Assembly: GCA_964035015.1 (NCBI GenBank)
Contig: OZ035997.1
Span: 17,564,166 to 17,628,165 of the forward strand
Source: Corallium rubrum
Taxonomy: Eukaryota > Cnidaria > Anthozoa > Scleralcyonacea > Coralliidae
Length of the DNA: 64,000 bases
Direction of reading: 5' to 3'
Shown here piece after piece: positions 1 through 10,632 of the stretch. The notes under the pieces are model-generated. The model was not told where the DNA came from, did no database searches, and saw nothing but the letters and a program-made list of their open reading frames with translations. Position 1 is the first letter of the stretch. Each line of letters begins with the position of its first letter. A program made the position numbers and the translations under genes.

Positions 1-2531
1 CGGCTCTGTCTACATGTTTCTCTAGAAACTAGTTCATTTTTCCCTCGCCAGAGGAACTTGAATATAGCCCTGTCTAGTCGTTTGCACACTGCTCCTGGTA
101 CAGTAAAAACTGTCGCTAGGTACATGATGTGCGCCAGAACGAAGGTCTTAATGAGCATTGTCCGGCCCACTACTGTTAACGATCGTTTCACCCACCTTTC
201 CAAGGTCTTTTCCGTCTTGGTAACTCTCTTATCCCAGTCTTGTTCGTCCCGATGACCGATCTTCGATCCCAGGACCTCGATGTGGTTGGTTTTCCAGTTG
301 ATCGCTACTGGACCGTGGTCGTGACCGGCTTGAAGACCGATGTAAATTCCTTCTGTCTTGTTTGTATTAAGTTTGCTGTTCGACGCCTGTTCAAATTTGC
401 TGATGATGTCAAAACTCTTCACCACCGAAACATCGTCGCGAAGCGTGAGCGTACTGTCGTCTGCGTACTGTGATATCTTACTCTGTTTCTGCGTTCCTGG
501 TATCTTGATTCCCTTGATCTTGTCGTCCATGCGAATGGCGCATCCGATCGCTTCACCCACAATCGTGTATAACAAAGGGGATAGGGGACATCCCTGTCTC
601 ACTCCTCGTCGTAGGAGCACTGGATCTGAAATCCAGCCATTGTTCGTCAGTAAGCTCCGTTGTACAACACTTCGATCCAGTGTTGGAAGGAAAGGCCGAA
701 ATTCCTCATTTTCATTACTGCGTGTAAGAAGGATCGGTTAACTCAGTCGAATGCCTTTTCCTGATCGATATTAATCAAGATCAGGTCGTTGTTGTTCGTT
801 TTGGCGTCGTGTATCATGTCCCTAAGTCGTAGTAGGTTCTCGTAGATTGATCGTTCGTTGATCCCGCACGTTTGGTCCTCATGGATTACCTTAGGCAAGA
901 CGGTTTTCAGTCGTGCTGCCATAATTTTCGCTAGGATCTTGTAATCTGCATTAAGAAGTGAAATCGGTCGCCAGTTTTTAAGGAGAGTGCGTTCACCTTT
1001 TTTGAACAAGAGTTTCAGAAGAGCTTGTCGTTGTGAGTCTGTCATCGTATTTCGTTCGTAGTTGTTTTTGAAAACTAACAACAGGTCTTCTTGAATTTCC
1101 GTCAGGAATACTTTGTAGAACTCCACAGGTATGCCATCTGGGCCAGGTGTTTTATTGTCTTTTGTATCTTTAATGGCCTGCTCTATCTCTTTATTTGTGA
1201 TCGGTCCTTCACAGGATTCCCGATCCAGGTTCGATAGTTTTCTCTCTATTTGGTTGCAGAACCAACGTTGCAGTTGGTAGTCTACCGGTTCGTCTGTGTA
1301 GAGTTCTTGGTAGTATAGTCGCGTCATTTCTAGTATGTCAATGTCCGATTTTGTTGTTCCATTTCCTGTCGCTAGTTCAGTAATACAATGTTTAGATTGT
1401 TTAGCTTGCTCCAGATTGAAGAAATACTTTGTCGGTTTCTCTCCCTGCTCGACCCACTTGGCTCGGCTGCGTACTTGAATGCCTTTTATTTTTGAATCCG
1501 CAAGCTCCTTCAGCTTTTCTTCGAGTCCCCGAATTGCTTCTTTGTTAGGCGTTATTTGTTGTTTCAGCGAGGTTAGTTTCCGTATTAAGTCGCGTTCAGT
1601 TTTATCTCGGTTCCTCACTTTCCGAATACAATGTTTGATAGTGATTTCCTTGATTTTCAGCTTCCCTTTGTCCCACCAGTCGGCCGTATCGGCGAATTCT
1701 TTCTGTCTCAGCTTCCATAGTGCAAGGAAGGATTTCATTTCACGTTGGTAGAATCTGTCTTTCAAGATGGTCACGTTCATCTGCCAATGGCCTTTGCCCC
1801 GTTTTCTGTTAGTTGTCATGTTAGCTTGTAGTTCCACTGCACTGTGGTCGGAGTGAGGACATGCTCTAACATGGGCATGCGTGTCGTTCACCAGCTCATC
1901 CGATATGTACCAACGGTCCAGTCGGGACCGTAGCGTAAAATCTTTGTTGTGCCAAGTGAAAACTCTCGTCGTCTGGTTAATGTGTCGCCAAATGTCCGTT
2001 AGTCTTAGTGGTTCTGTTAGTTTGCATAGCTCATCGACTCCGAGGGTTCCACTACCTGGGTTTCCCCCTAACTTATCAAGGGCTGGATCCTCGACACAGT
2101 TGAAGTCCCCCCCCCAGGAAAAGGTTGTCGTGTCCTGTCAGGTAAGTCCAAATGTCATCGTAAAAGCGTTTCCGTTGCGTCGGTATTGTTGGTGCGTAGA
2201 TGGTCATCACTGTGAATTCTACGCCTCTTGTCCTAATTCTCAGTGATAGTATCCTTCCGTCTGTATTACGTCGCAGGTCTTTAATGTCAAAGTTTAGTTT
2301 TGCGTTGAAAAAAATCGCCACCCCCCGGCTCCTGTTACTACCATGGCTCCAAAAAGCCTCACCACCCCATTCAGTAGTCCATGCGTTTGTTTGTAAATTG
2401 TCTGTGTTGTGTGTTTCTTGAAGGCAGTAAATGTCAGCGTCTATAGTGCGTAAGTAGTTAAATATCAATTGTCTTTTCTTGTGTTCGGCTATTCCATTAA
2501 CGTTTAATGTGACAATTTTGATTTTAGCCAT
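1..2531 (-). pseudogene. LINE A ORF2: endonuclease-reverse transcriptase, frameshifted
   Basis: The frame opens at 2531 with MAKIKIVTLNVNGIAEH, overlapping the end of ORF1. The N-terminal endonuclease shows CLQETH and a GG(D/G) segment. The first frame runs 2531-2076, and a second frame 1891-743 carries the endonuclease-RT linker and RT start (KTPGPDGIPVEFYK, NWRPISLLN, DQEKAFD). Below 743 the minus strand keeps recognisable RT and C-terminal residues in shifted frames, for example a segment resembling KSFDIISKFEQASNSKLN near 400-340. At least two frameshifts are needed to join the pieces, so the copy is dead. The catalytic YADD region lies near 450-480. Confidence 0.8.
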
Positions 2532-3718
2532 TGATGTAAGGGTTCCGGTTCTTGGCCTCGGACATTACTACCGTTCTCTTTTTCGGTGGTTGTGGGGCCT
2601 CCGAGTCGGAGGTTCTTGTGCGTTTGCTGTTCTCCTTGTCAATATCCATTGTCTTGGGGTCATATCCCGCGGGGAAAATATCCTGTGTTGTCTTCTCGTT
2701 TTCGGTCGTTTCTGATTGGTTTCCCTCCATTCTTTCGATGGTAGTGGTTTCACCAATACCGTTTGAACTATGTTCTTTGGTTGTATTCGAATCAGAGTCT
2801 TTAGCGCCTTGCGTAGTCATCGCAATAAACTCGGTATTTTCTGTCTGGTTTATTAACTGCGGGGTTTCCTCTGTGCCTGGGTTGGTTGGTGCGCTGTGGT
2901 TGTTAAAATCGCGATTATTTCCCAAAACCCTTCGATTCCCGTTACCAGAACCCCACGTACAGTTAAGAGGAAGTGTCGATCGAAAACCGTGTTGATCTTC
3001 CTCGTTTCGTTCAGTGATCTGTTCGTCAGAATTTTCACCCAAAGATGGGAAGTTATCTTGGTATGTTGTGCAATCAAATTCTCTATGGCCTTGTTTGCCA
3101 CAGTGATAGCATCGTTGTTTTGGGCATTCTGCTTTGCCGTGGTCGGGAGATCCACATTCTTTACACACCTTACCGGCTTGGCAGTCTTTGGCTAGATGGT
3201 CTGGGCTTTGGCATTTTCTACAAGTTTGAGTTTGTCCCTCGTAACTTACTCGAACCTGGTTCTTCCCGACGTAGACAAAAGATGGAATGGCGTGAATAAT
3301 ATTTACCTCGGCCACTTTGACTCCGGTCTTGAGATCACAAACTCTGTCCGTTTGATCTCTAACATATTTAACGTGTTCGTAGAAAGATAAGACAGTGTTT
3401 ACCAGACGTGGATCAGAATCCAGCGGATAACCAAATAGTCGTATAAATCACTCGTGGTTTCGGTGGGTTCGGGTGGCATAATTTCACTTGTTTCCCTTCA
3501 TATTGAATCTGTTTACCCGCGTGGCTGTTTCTGTTTACATTGGATGAGAATACTATAAACCACTTGGTTTTGTTTGCTCTCTCGATTCCTTCGAGTTCTT
3601 CTTTATTAATTCCAATTTCTAGGAGCGCTTTCAGTAAATCCAAACGTGTATTGACATGACCATCTTCGGTGGCCGGGTCTGGTTCGAGATTTACGTACAG
3701 AGAGCGACTTCTGGACAT
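2524..3718 (-). pseudogene. LINE A ORF1: zinc-knuckle protein, frameshifted
   Basis: Two minus-strand frames (3718-3413 and 3315-2524) differ by one in phase and together make one ORF1. The first begins MSRSRSLYVNLEPD, matching the LINE B ORF1 start. The second carries three CCHC knuckles in a row (CRKCQSPDH, CKECGSPDH, CYHCGKQGH), then a long low-complexity T/N/E-rich tail ending NPYING. The stop overlaps the ORF2 ATG. In this family ORF1 is the nucleic-acid-binding partner of the retrotransposon RNP. One frameshift near 3320-3410 inactivates it. Confidence 0.8.
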
Positions 3719-3866
3719 CTTCGCATTGTTTTCTTCGCTACTTCTTAAAACTTCAGTATTCTTCTGTCTTTTCCTTCTTTCCTATTAGCCGAAGCTACTA
3801 GGATTAAGCTGAAAATAACTTCAAAAGGAGCAAATTAGCGGAGCTCGAAAAGACACGTCTGTTCTG

Positions 3867-3882
3867 GATAAGAACAGATACT
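3867..3882 (-). repeat. U2 nt 35-50, target duplication between LINE A and LINE B
   Basis: Sixteen bases identical to U2 nt 35-50. They lie between the 3' end of LINE B (T-run on the plus strand from 3883) and the 5' end of LINE A. The same 16 bases, with one mismatch, recur at 8830-8845 on the other side of LINE B. Confidence 0.9.
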
Positions 3883-3967
3883 TTTTTTTTCTCTTTAAAT
3901 AATTTATTTCTCTGTAACTTTACATTAAATCAATCCCACCGGACATAATAACTTATCCGTTTCTAAT

Positions 3968-6900
3968 TTATATCTTAAGAACTAATTTTAAGTTGTCATA
4001 TGAACAAAGAACATTTTTATAGTTCCATATATTCCGAATGTTACTAGGTCTTCGTTGTTCATCTATCTTTATCCTTTGCCGTCTTTCATACACGATGGTG
4101 TCGTACAGGTCACCTTCCTCAAAGGATTGGTTGAAAGTTCGTCTGTTTCTATTCTTCCAGAGCGTGAAAACCGTGAGGTTTAAGATATAACGAAGCAATA
4201 GTTGTGCTGATTCATCTGTCGGAAATCCGTCGGAAAAAACTAAGGAGTCAAAGGAAACTACCAATTGTGATCCAGCTATCGCCCACAACGTGTTCCTCAA
4301 ACGCACCCACAATTGTTTGGCGCGATCACAGTTTAGAAGCGCATGTAGCATATCCTCCGCTTGTGTACAAAACGAGCACGTCTTCGAAATTCTCAGTCCC
4401 CATTTCCTCAGATACATCTTGGTCGGCAGTACTCTATGAAAAAACTTCCAGATTGTCTCAGCTTCTTGACTTGTCGACAGTAGGTTCCAAATGCTTCCCC
4501 ACACTTCGGGGGGCCAAAGCCTTTACTGCCTTCACTGTAGGTTCTTTATGCTGAATTAAGTTGTAGATGTTCTTAGACGTCATTTTTTGTTTCTCCATTG
4601 TCTCATATGCGTCCCGGTCTTGTTGAATGGTCGTCTTGACAGTCTTGTACCATATCGGTGTGGTCGTGGGGTCAGCGTGTGGTTTTAAGCTTGTCCTAAG
4701 CCAAATCCACTCCCTTCGAATTGTACTTAATTCCATTCCAAGCCAGTATCTAGCGTAGTGTAGCCATATTGTTTGTTTCTCCTCATCCGTAATTTGTCGG
4801 ATCCACTTTGTTTTGAGTGCTTTGTTAATAGCATGGAAGTTGGGGATATCCAAGCCTCCTCTCTCTTTCGGTAGACTACATGTAGTTCTTGATACTAGTT
4901 CATTTTTCTTATCCCATAAAAAGGAGTATGTTAGTTTGTTTATCGCTGTGACAATCCTGTCCGGAATGTCGAAAACTGTCGTCAAATACGTTATGGTCGC
5001 TAGGGCATATGTCTTGATTAAAGTAGTTTTGCCGATCATTGTCAATGCTCTTGAAGTCCATCGATCTATTCTGTTCTCCAGTTTAATTAATTGGTTATCC
5101 CAATCTTGCTCCATTACATTCCCCATTTTAGTTCCCAAGGTCTCGATAGCGTCTGTCACCCAGTGAATTGGTACCGGTCCGTGAATTCTGCCGGCTTGTT
5201 GCCCTACATAAATGCCTTTGGTTTTATCCATGTTCAGTTTGCTAGTCGATGCCGCTTCAAATTTGTTGATAATGTCAAAGGATCATGTGACCGACATATC
5301 GTCCTTTAGTGTCAGTGTACTATCATCTGCATATTGTGCAATCTTGCTCCGTTTAATGCATCCTGGAATATGAATTCCGTGTATTCTGTCGTCATTGCGT
5401 ATTGCATTTCCCAATACTTCTGCCACCACAGTATATAGTAGGGGAGACAATGGGCATCCTTGACGTACTCCTTGTCTAAGATGAACTGGATCTGAAAACC
5501 ATCCATTGTTAATAATCTGGCTGTTCGCTCCTTCGTACAATATTGCAATCCAGTGACAAAAGGATTTGCCGAAATTCATTCGAGTCAGAATTTTATAGAG
5601 AAAGGTCCTGTTGATCCTGTCGAAGGTTTTTTCCTGATCAATATTTATCAAAATTAGGTTTGTATTATTCTTAGTTGTAGAGTAGATCATGTCGCGAAGT
5701 CTGAAAAGATTGTCGTAAATACTCCTATCTTGTATTCCGCAAGTCTGGTCTTCGTCTATCACAGACGGAAGTGCTCGTTTAAGTCTCTTGGCCATAATTT
5801 TGGCCAAAATTTTGTAGTCTGTATTTAAAAGTGATATGGGTCTCCAGTTCTTTAGTAGTTGTTTGTTATCTTTTTTGAAGATCAGGCGCAATAAGGCCCT
5901 TTTCTGAGATTGGGACATTTCTCCTTGGTCATAGTTTTGGTTGTAGATATCTGTTAAAACGCCATTTAGCTCTCGTTGAAAAACTTTGTAGAACTCAGCA
6001 GGTATCCCGTCGGGTCCTGGTGCTTTGTTAGATGTAAGGTCCTTTATTGCTTGCTCTGTTTCCTGTAAGGTCACTGGGCCGTCACACTCAACCCGCTCGT
6101 TGTCTGTCAGAATCGCTTGTATCTGGTCAAGAAACCAGGCTTGTTGCGCGTTGTCTGTCTGTTCGTCTGTGTATAGTTCTTGGTAATATCTTCTCGTTTC
6201 TTCTAAGATTTCGGCATCGTCTGTCACTGTTTTGTTTTGTGGAGTGATTAATTCCGTAATAGTGTTCCGGGGTTGTTTCTTTGTTTCAAGTGAAAAGAAA
6301 AACTTCGTGGGTTTTTCTCCATCTTCAAGCCATCTTGTATTTGTGCCCCACGTAGTTGTTCGTCATCAGTCTCTCGTATTTGTGCTTCGATTTCAAGTAT
6401 TTTCGCGATGTTTGGATTTAATTGTTGTTTCAAGGTCGTTAGTTTCTTAAGTAGCTCTTGTTTTAGCTTAAAACGTCTTCGTGATTTGGCCACACTATGC
6501 TTGATCGTTATTTCTTTCGTTCTTGTTTTGAAAATGTCCCACCACTCTGCCAAAGTTGGGTATTCTTGTTTCGTGGTTTTCCAGTAGGTTATGAATGCTC
6601 GCATTTCTCGTTGGTAATATTTATCACGCAAAATATTAACGTTCATCTTCCAAATACCCGGTCCTGCCCGGCGTTGCTTTTTAATTATAAAGTCAAGATC
6701 TACTGCGCAGTGGTCTGTATACGGGCATGCTCTAATGTGTGTCTTGGCTCCAGACATCGTGGAAATCGGTATATACCATCTGTCCAGTCTTGTTCGTATC
6801 GTAAAGTTCTTGTTATTCCATGTGAAAACTCGATCATCTTTGTGCAGTTGTCGCCATACGTCTGTCAGGTTTAATGTTTGTGTAAATCCGAGTAGTTCGT

Positions 6901-7366
6901 TGATTCCTTCCTTCCCACTGAGTGGGTTGCCACCTAATTTGTCCTTGGATGGGTCTTCAATACAATTGAAATCCCCTCCTATAATAACGTTTTTGTTTCC
7001 GGTATTAAAGTTCCATAAGTTATTAAAAAATTCTTTACGTTGTTTGTCTCCCGTAGGTGCGTAAACCGTCATTAAGTTTAGTTCTGACTCATTTATAAAG
7101 ATTTTCATTGCTGTTATACGTCCTTCTGTATCCATGACCACTTTTTCCAGCTCGGCTTCAAGGTTTTCTTTCAAAAATATTGCCGTCCCGCAGCTTCTAT
7201 TAGTGCCCAAGCTCCAAAAGCCCTTGCCACTCCACTCAGTTGTCCAATTTGTTGCGTTGCTTGACGTAGCGCAATGAGTTTCTTGTAAAAAAAATATATC
7301 AGCGTCAAATTGTTTTAAGTAATGAAATATTCTTGATCGTTTCGGTTGTTCTGCGATACCGTTCAC
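3968..7366 (-). pseudogene. LINE B ORF2: endonuclease-reverse transcriptase, broken
   Basis: The pieces read in order from high to low coordinate. 7366-6248 is the endonuclease (FLQETHC, GGDFNCIEDP, TRLDRWYI, YTDHCAVDL). 6227-5283 is the RT (KAPGPDGIPAEFYK, DQEKTFDRI, RQGCPLSPLL, QYADDSTL). 5231-4458 is the post-RT region. 4504-3968 is the C-terminus with a zinc-binding CSFCTQAEDMLHALLNC motif. The RT pieces are in one phase, separated by an in-frame TGA at 5283-5285. Frameshifts lie near 6230-6330 and near 4460-4500. The YADD core is kept, so decay looks recent. No ATG precedes the TLNVNGI start; upstream sequence is open in frame. Confidence 0.85.
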
Positions 7367-7383
7367 GTTTAGGGTTAAGAGTT

Positions 7384-8700
7384 TTAATTTGAATGTTTGA
7401 CCATATAAGGGTTTCTGACCTTGGCATGCGAGACCCTCGCTTTCTGTTTTTTGGCTGGTGGTTGTCGTTTAGGGCTCCACGGTACAGACTTGTCACGTCT
7501 CACCAGTGTTTTCCGTTTTGTTCCACCCTTCCCGGATGGTTTTGTGGTATTTACGTCGGTAGACAAATGATCTGATTCGGGGTTTCCCCCATCCGTCTCG
7601 CCGTCTTCGCTTTCGATATTATTCCCGTTGTTATTCTCCGCTGTGTTTACTTGATCAGTATTCTTCTCGGTTTCACTCGTTTCTGCTTTCTCTAACCCAG
7701 TTTCCATTTCCGTCTCGTGGGTTTTCTCTTTCTCTTCCTCTGTGTTGTTGACTGAGGTCTCTTCTATATTTATAGCAGTGTCGTCAGATGTCTGGGGTGT
7801 TAATGTAATTGGATCCGTGACAACAGCGTTGTCAACGACTGTCTGGTTTTGAAATTCTGTCTGGCTCTCTGAGGAGATATTTTCAGCCCCAATTTCAGTT
7901 TCGGTTGAAGTTGTTGATATCGTATTTGTTTGTCCCTCGCTTGAGCTTTCTCCGAATGGGGGAGTAAGGTTACTAGCTCCACCGGAGTTACCTTCATTTG
8001 TGTCGGTTAAAGCAGGAAATTCCTCTAGAAATTTCGGGCAGTTCGTCGCCAAATGACCTTGTTCTTGGCAATAATAACACCTTCGACTTGGGCAGTTCGG
8101 TTTGGCATGATCGGGCGATCCGCATTCTTTGCAGACTACCCCGGCTTCACAATCTATCGCCAGATGACCTGGCTTCTTGCATTTCCTGCATGTTTTAGTT
8201 TGACCATAGTAATCAATTCGTACTTGATATCTCCCGGCATAAATATATGACGGGATTTCACGTGTTAATTCCATGAGAATTTCTTTTACCCCGGTTTTGA
8301 CATCGCATGTTCTGTCAAACAAATCTCTCATTCCGGAAGATTTCCCATAGTAAACCAGCGCTTTGTCCAGCGCTTCTGTGTCGGCGTCTAAAGGATAGCC
8401 ATATATTCCAACTTTTGTGAGTTTACGCGTTGGTCTGGCCGGGTTGGGATGTTGCAATGTAAACACTTGGTCGTTGCCTTTTATCATTTTTCCAATGGCT
8501 TGATTTCGTTGAACTTGTGACTGGAAGACGACGAACCACTTCGTTCTAAGAGCAGTTTCGATTCCTTCGACTTGTTCTTTTGTAATTCCTGACTCTAACA
8601 GTCCGTTTAAGATCTCCAAACGAAGATTGACCTGGCCATCTTTGGTGGTCGCGTCAAAATTCCCTTCGTTGGACAGCACACACGAGCGTGCTCTACTCAT
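7384..8700 (-). CDS. LINE B ORF1: zinc-knuckle RNA-binding protein
   Basis: An open frame of 438 codons starting MSRARSCVLSNEG, the same start as LINE A ORF1. Residues about 1-170 form a conserved N-terminal domain containing KTKWFVVFQS-like segments. Three CCHC knuckles follow at about 175-240 (CRKCKKPGH, CKECGSPDH, CYYCQEQGH). The C-terminal 200 residues are T/E/N-rich and end with a basic stretch. The ORF2 frame begins next to its stop. This is the LINE ORF1 product that would bind element RNA. It is the only unbroken frame in LINE A or LINE B. Confidence 0.85.
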   Translation of the reverse strand: MSRARSCVLSNEGNFDATTKDGQVNLRLEILNGLLESGITKEQVEGIETALRTKWFVVFQSQVQRNQAIGKMIKGNDQVFTLQHPNPARPTRKLTKVGIYGYPLDADTEALDKALVYYGKSSGMRDLFDRTCDVKTGVKEILMELTREIPSYIYAGRYQVRIDYYGQTKTCRKCKKPGHLAIDCEAGVVCKECGSPDHAKPNCPSRRCYYCQEQGHLATNCPKFLEEFPALTDTNEGNSGGASNLTPPFGESSSEGQTNTISTTSTETEIGAENISSESQTEFQNQTVVDNAVVTDPITLTPQTSDDTAINIEETSVNNTEEEKEKTHETEMETGLEKAETSETEKNTDQVNTAENNNGNNIESEDGETDGGNPESDHLSTDVNTTKPSGKGGTKRKTLVRRDKSVPWSPKRQPPAKKQKARVSHAKVRNPYMVKHSN

Positions 8701-8829
8701 CCTGTTTTTTCTACAGAATCTTCCTAAAGACTTTGATAACCCATAGCCAAAAGGCTAAAGTCGTTGTTAAACTTGTAGTACCTAAAAAGATGAATATTCG
8801 AGAGCGCCAAAAACGTCTTCACCGGAAGT

Positions 8830-8857
8830 GATAAGAACAGATATTACACTTGATCTT
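8830..8857 (-). pseudogene. U2 fragment nt 23-50
   Basis: A 28-nt piece of U2 between LINE B (left) and S1 (right), with G36 changed to A inside the branch-point recognition sequence. It joins the LINE target duplication to the S1 3' junction. It shows that one U2 locus received S1, LINE B and LINE A. Confidence 0.9.
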
Positions 8858-9565
8858 GTATTGAAGGGACAAGATCTGATGCCCCGCACCCCCATAAGGG
8901 AGCCACGTTAGTGGGATCGACTCTTCGGCCGAGCCTTTACCCACTCGCCAGCCACCCGTCGAGCCTCTGGAACGCCATAGGGATGTGCAGTGACGTCATA
9001 CGGGAGCAGTGCGTTCCCTCGACAGAACCGTCTGTTAGGACTGCCTACGCTTAATGCAATCTCGGGCTCCCTAAAGCCGAACCTATTGCCGTCACTAGTA
9101 GTCCGAAGACTACATTATAGATCATAGGCGAGGCTACAATCATAGAATAATTAATTGGGACATTTTCCGCGCGAGCGCGATTTCTGACGGCATCGTAAAC
9201 TCTTTGAAAAAAAAAAATCCGTCGCCTGCTCCAAACCACCATCACAGGTCTTCCTCTACCCTCACAAGTCTACCCTCCCCCCTTCCCCCCACCATGCAAT
9301 GTTGGTCCCTGGGGGTAGGCCTTACCCGCACCTCATACCATGTTTCTGAACCAACATTGTATGGTGGGGGAGGGGGGGGGGAGGAGGAGGATAACTTAAC
9401 TGTGCAAAATGCATCTTTGCTTAGAAGTGACATTGTTGCAAGTTGTCCCAATGTAATTATTCCATGATTGTAGTCTTGCCACCACTAGTAGCCGAGGAGC
9501 ATGCGAGCTACATCATAGATCGTAGGCGAACTGGTATTCCATCACCGGAATCCGTTCATGGACTT
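8858..9565 (-). mobile_element. S1, short U2-inserted element (interrupted by a MITE)
   Basis: It sits between U2 nt 22/25 (right) and nt 23 (left), with AAG possibly duplicated. Without the MITE at 9137-9470 it is about 370 bp and closely matches S2 at 16592-16962. It has no reading frame of note. It contains a direct duplication (CATCATAGATCATAGGCGA-like blocks near 9113-9131 and 9508-9530). Its 3' end uses the same U2 junction as the K LINEs, but its sequence does not resemble the K 3' UTRs. It could be a SINE-like non-autonomous element or a 5'-truncated copy of an unseen LINE. Confidence 0.75.
9137..9470. mobile_element. MITE with TA target duplication, Tc1/mariner-like
   Basis: Terminal inverted repeats begin CAATCATAGAATAATTA on the left and CAATCATGGAATAATTA on the right (reverse complement). 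They are flanked by TA at 9135-9136 and 9471-9472. S2 gives the empty site: it reads GGCTAGTCTTGCC where S1 has the insert. The core holds a second inverted repeat of about 60 bp (9280-9315 and 9342-9385, C-rich then G-rich). There is no transposase, so it is non-autonomous. Confidence 0.88.
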
Positions 9566-9587
9566 AGCCAATAGGCCGAGAAGCGAT
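9566..9587 (-). pseudogene. U2: U2 5' fragment nt 1-22 (locus 0)
   Basis: Reverse complement reads ATCGCTTCTCGGCCTATTGG then CT, the U2 5' end. The rest of this U2 copy lies left of S1, and then beyond LINE B and LINE A. The RNA start is 9587. Confidence 0.93.
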
Positions 9588-9635
9588 AACGACCAATAAA
9601 AAAGTTATGTTTTGCCCGGGAAGAAGCTGAAGGAA

Positions 9636-9645
9636 CGATGTGGTT
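9636..9645 (-). promoter_or_regulatory. Candidate PSE of U2 (unit A)
   Basis: Plus-strand CGATGTGGTT, 49-58 bp upstream of the U2 start. The core ATGTGGTT is shared with the U1 upstream region at the same distance. snRNA genes use a proximal sequence element at about this distance. Confidence 0.6.
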
Positions 9646-9703
9646 CGGCCCAGGTCAGCCCACGCGCTCGAAGCGTCTGAAAGAAAAAAAAAAGGAAAAA
9701 GGT

Positions 9704-9725
9704 GTCTACAACACAGGGTATTCCC

Positions 9726-9760
<35 letters not shown>

Positions 9761-9821
9761 CTGGGCTTAACTTCGGTGATCAGACGAGAGCCAGTGCTTT
9801 CCCGGTGGTATGGTCGTAGAC
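9704..9821 (-). rRNA. 5S rRNA: 5S rRNA (unit A)
   Basis: 118 nt matching animal 5S from GTCTACGACCATACCACC to the complementary 3' end, with box A and box C regions present (GGATGGGTGACCGCCTGGGAA). A T-run on the minus strand (9696-9700) three bases past the end can stop RNA polymerase III. Compared with units C and E it has a few substitutions (GCACTGGCTCTCG, and the GTGTTGTAGAC end). Confidence 0.96.
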
Positions 9822-9843
9822 ATTCGAGGAGGTGAAAATATCG

Positions 9844-9851
9844 CTTTTATA
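9844..9851 (-). promoter_or_regulatory. 5S upstream TATA box (unit A)
   Basis: TATAAAAG on the minus strand, 23-30 bp upstream of the 5S start. It is kept at the same spacing in all six units. Confidence 0.65.
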
Positions 9852-9971
9852 GCGGTTGTTTGGCGATGTGGCACGAGAGGTCGACGAGGAACATAAGAAC
9901 GGTGAAATCGAATGTTCCACGAAGCCAGTGTGCTCGCGTTGGATGAGTTTGCTTTTGATTGGTTTGTTGTA

Positions 9972-10014
9972 AGGGGACGAGCGTGAACGCAGGTCCCCAC
10001 TACCAGAAATTATA

Positions 10015-10046
<32 letters not shown>

Positions 10047-10135
10047 GGAGTCAACCCAGTCGAAGTGCAATGAGAGGGCCTCATCCTGAGAGGACTTCCT
10101 TGTTGATCAAAGTACCTCTCGCGTCAGGTAAGTAT
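9972..10135 (-). ncRNA. U1: U1 snRNA (unit A)
   Basis: 164 nt starting ATACTTACCTG, the 5' splice-site recognition sequence. It contains ATTGCAC (the U1A-type loop motif), a stem-loop near GGTTGACTCCTGCG, and the Sm-like site AATTTCTGG between stems III and IV, ending in CGTCCCCTT. It lies 150 bp upstream of 5S on the same strand. Confidence 0.93.
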
Positions 10136-10184
10136 GCATGTGTTTGTTGCAGAAAGCCTATGACCGGGTACTACGAGTCAGCGG

Positions 10185-10193
10185 CATGTGGTT
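10185..10193 (-). promoter_or_regulatory. Candidate PSE of U1 (unit A)
   Basis: Plus-strand CATGTGGTT, 50-58 bp upstream of the U1 start. It shares ATGTGGTT with the U2 element. Confidence 0.6.
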
Positions 10194-10478
10194 AATAGGG
10201 TGATTTGTCGGCAACTTAATTTCGGCAGCCAGAATGCCAAGTAAGCAAAAATGACGAAAGAAATGTGCTTACCTCTCCCGGTCTTTAACAACGGCGTTGT
10301 CGTGCGGCGTCGAACTCGATGTGTGCGGGTGGACTGAAGCCGGTTTTTATTGATATCTGTAAAAATATAAACAATTGATGTGCAGAATTAGTGTAAGGAA
10401 GCCGTGTGTATATACTTGCGTTGTTGTTGATGATGATTATTTTTTGCTTTATTTTCGATGGTGATGTTCTTTCCCGAA

Positions 10479-10632
10479 GGGAAGAGGGCCGTACTCGGAG
10501 GTAGTGCAATACCGAGACAACCCATGGCCAGGGCGAAGCAAGCTTCAATCCCATGGCCGAAGCCCAAAAATCAGTTTAATATATGAGCCAGGCGTTGCCT
10601 GGCATATCAGATATTAAGCTGATAAGAACAGA
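10479..10632 (-). pseudogene. U2: U2 3' fragment nt 39-192 (locus 1)
   Basis: It covers TCTGTTCTTATCAGC through the Sm site (GATTTTTGG), stem III/IV and the CCCTCTTCCC end. The cut is exactly at nt 39, where Utopia-1 begins. The rest of the gene is at 16578-16591 and 16963-16984. Confidence 0.95.

Larger units (their letters stand above)
1..3866 (-). mobile_element. LINE A, APE-type non-LTR retrotransposon in U2 (3' end off window)
   Basis: This is the 5' part of a two-ORF LINE. Its 5' end abuts a 16-bp U2 fragment at 3867-3882. It encodes a zinc-knuckle ORF1 and an ORF2 with an apurinic-type endonuclease and reverse transcriptase, both broken by frameshifts. It belongs to the same family as LINE B directly to its right, because ORF1 and ORF2 align along their lengths. 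The DQEKAFD motif in the RT fits the L1/Tx1 group. The 3' end and its junction lie beyond the left edge. Confidence 0.85.
3883..8829 (-). mobile_element. LINE B, APE-type non-LTR retrotransposon inserted in U2
   Basis: A near-complete element of about 4.95 kb, bounded by a 16-bp duplication of U2 nt 35-50 (3867-3882 and 8830-8845). The 3' end carries a short A-run on the minus strand. ORF1 is open; ORF2 is broken. The 3' UTR occupies 3883-3967 and the 5' UTR 8701-8829. It stacks head-to-tail on LINE A of the same family in the same U2 locus. Confidence 0.88.

Noticed and set aside
9704..9821. 5S-specific insertion (Mutsu-type element) in the array
   Set aside because: All six 5S genes were read through, and none contains an insertion.
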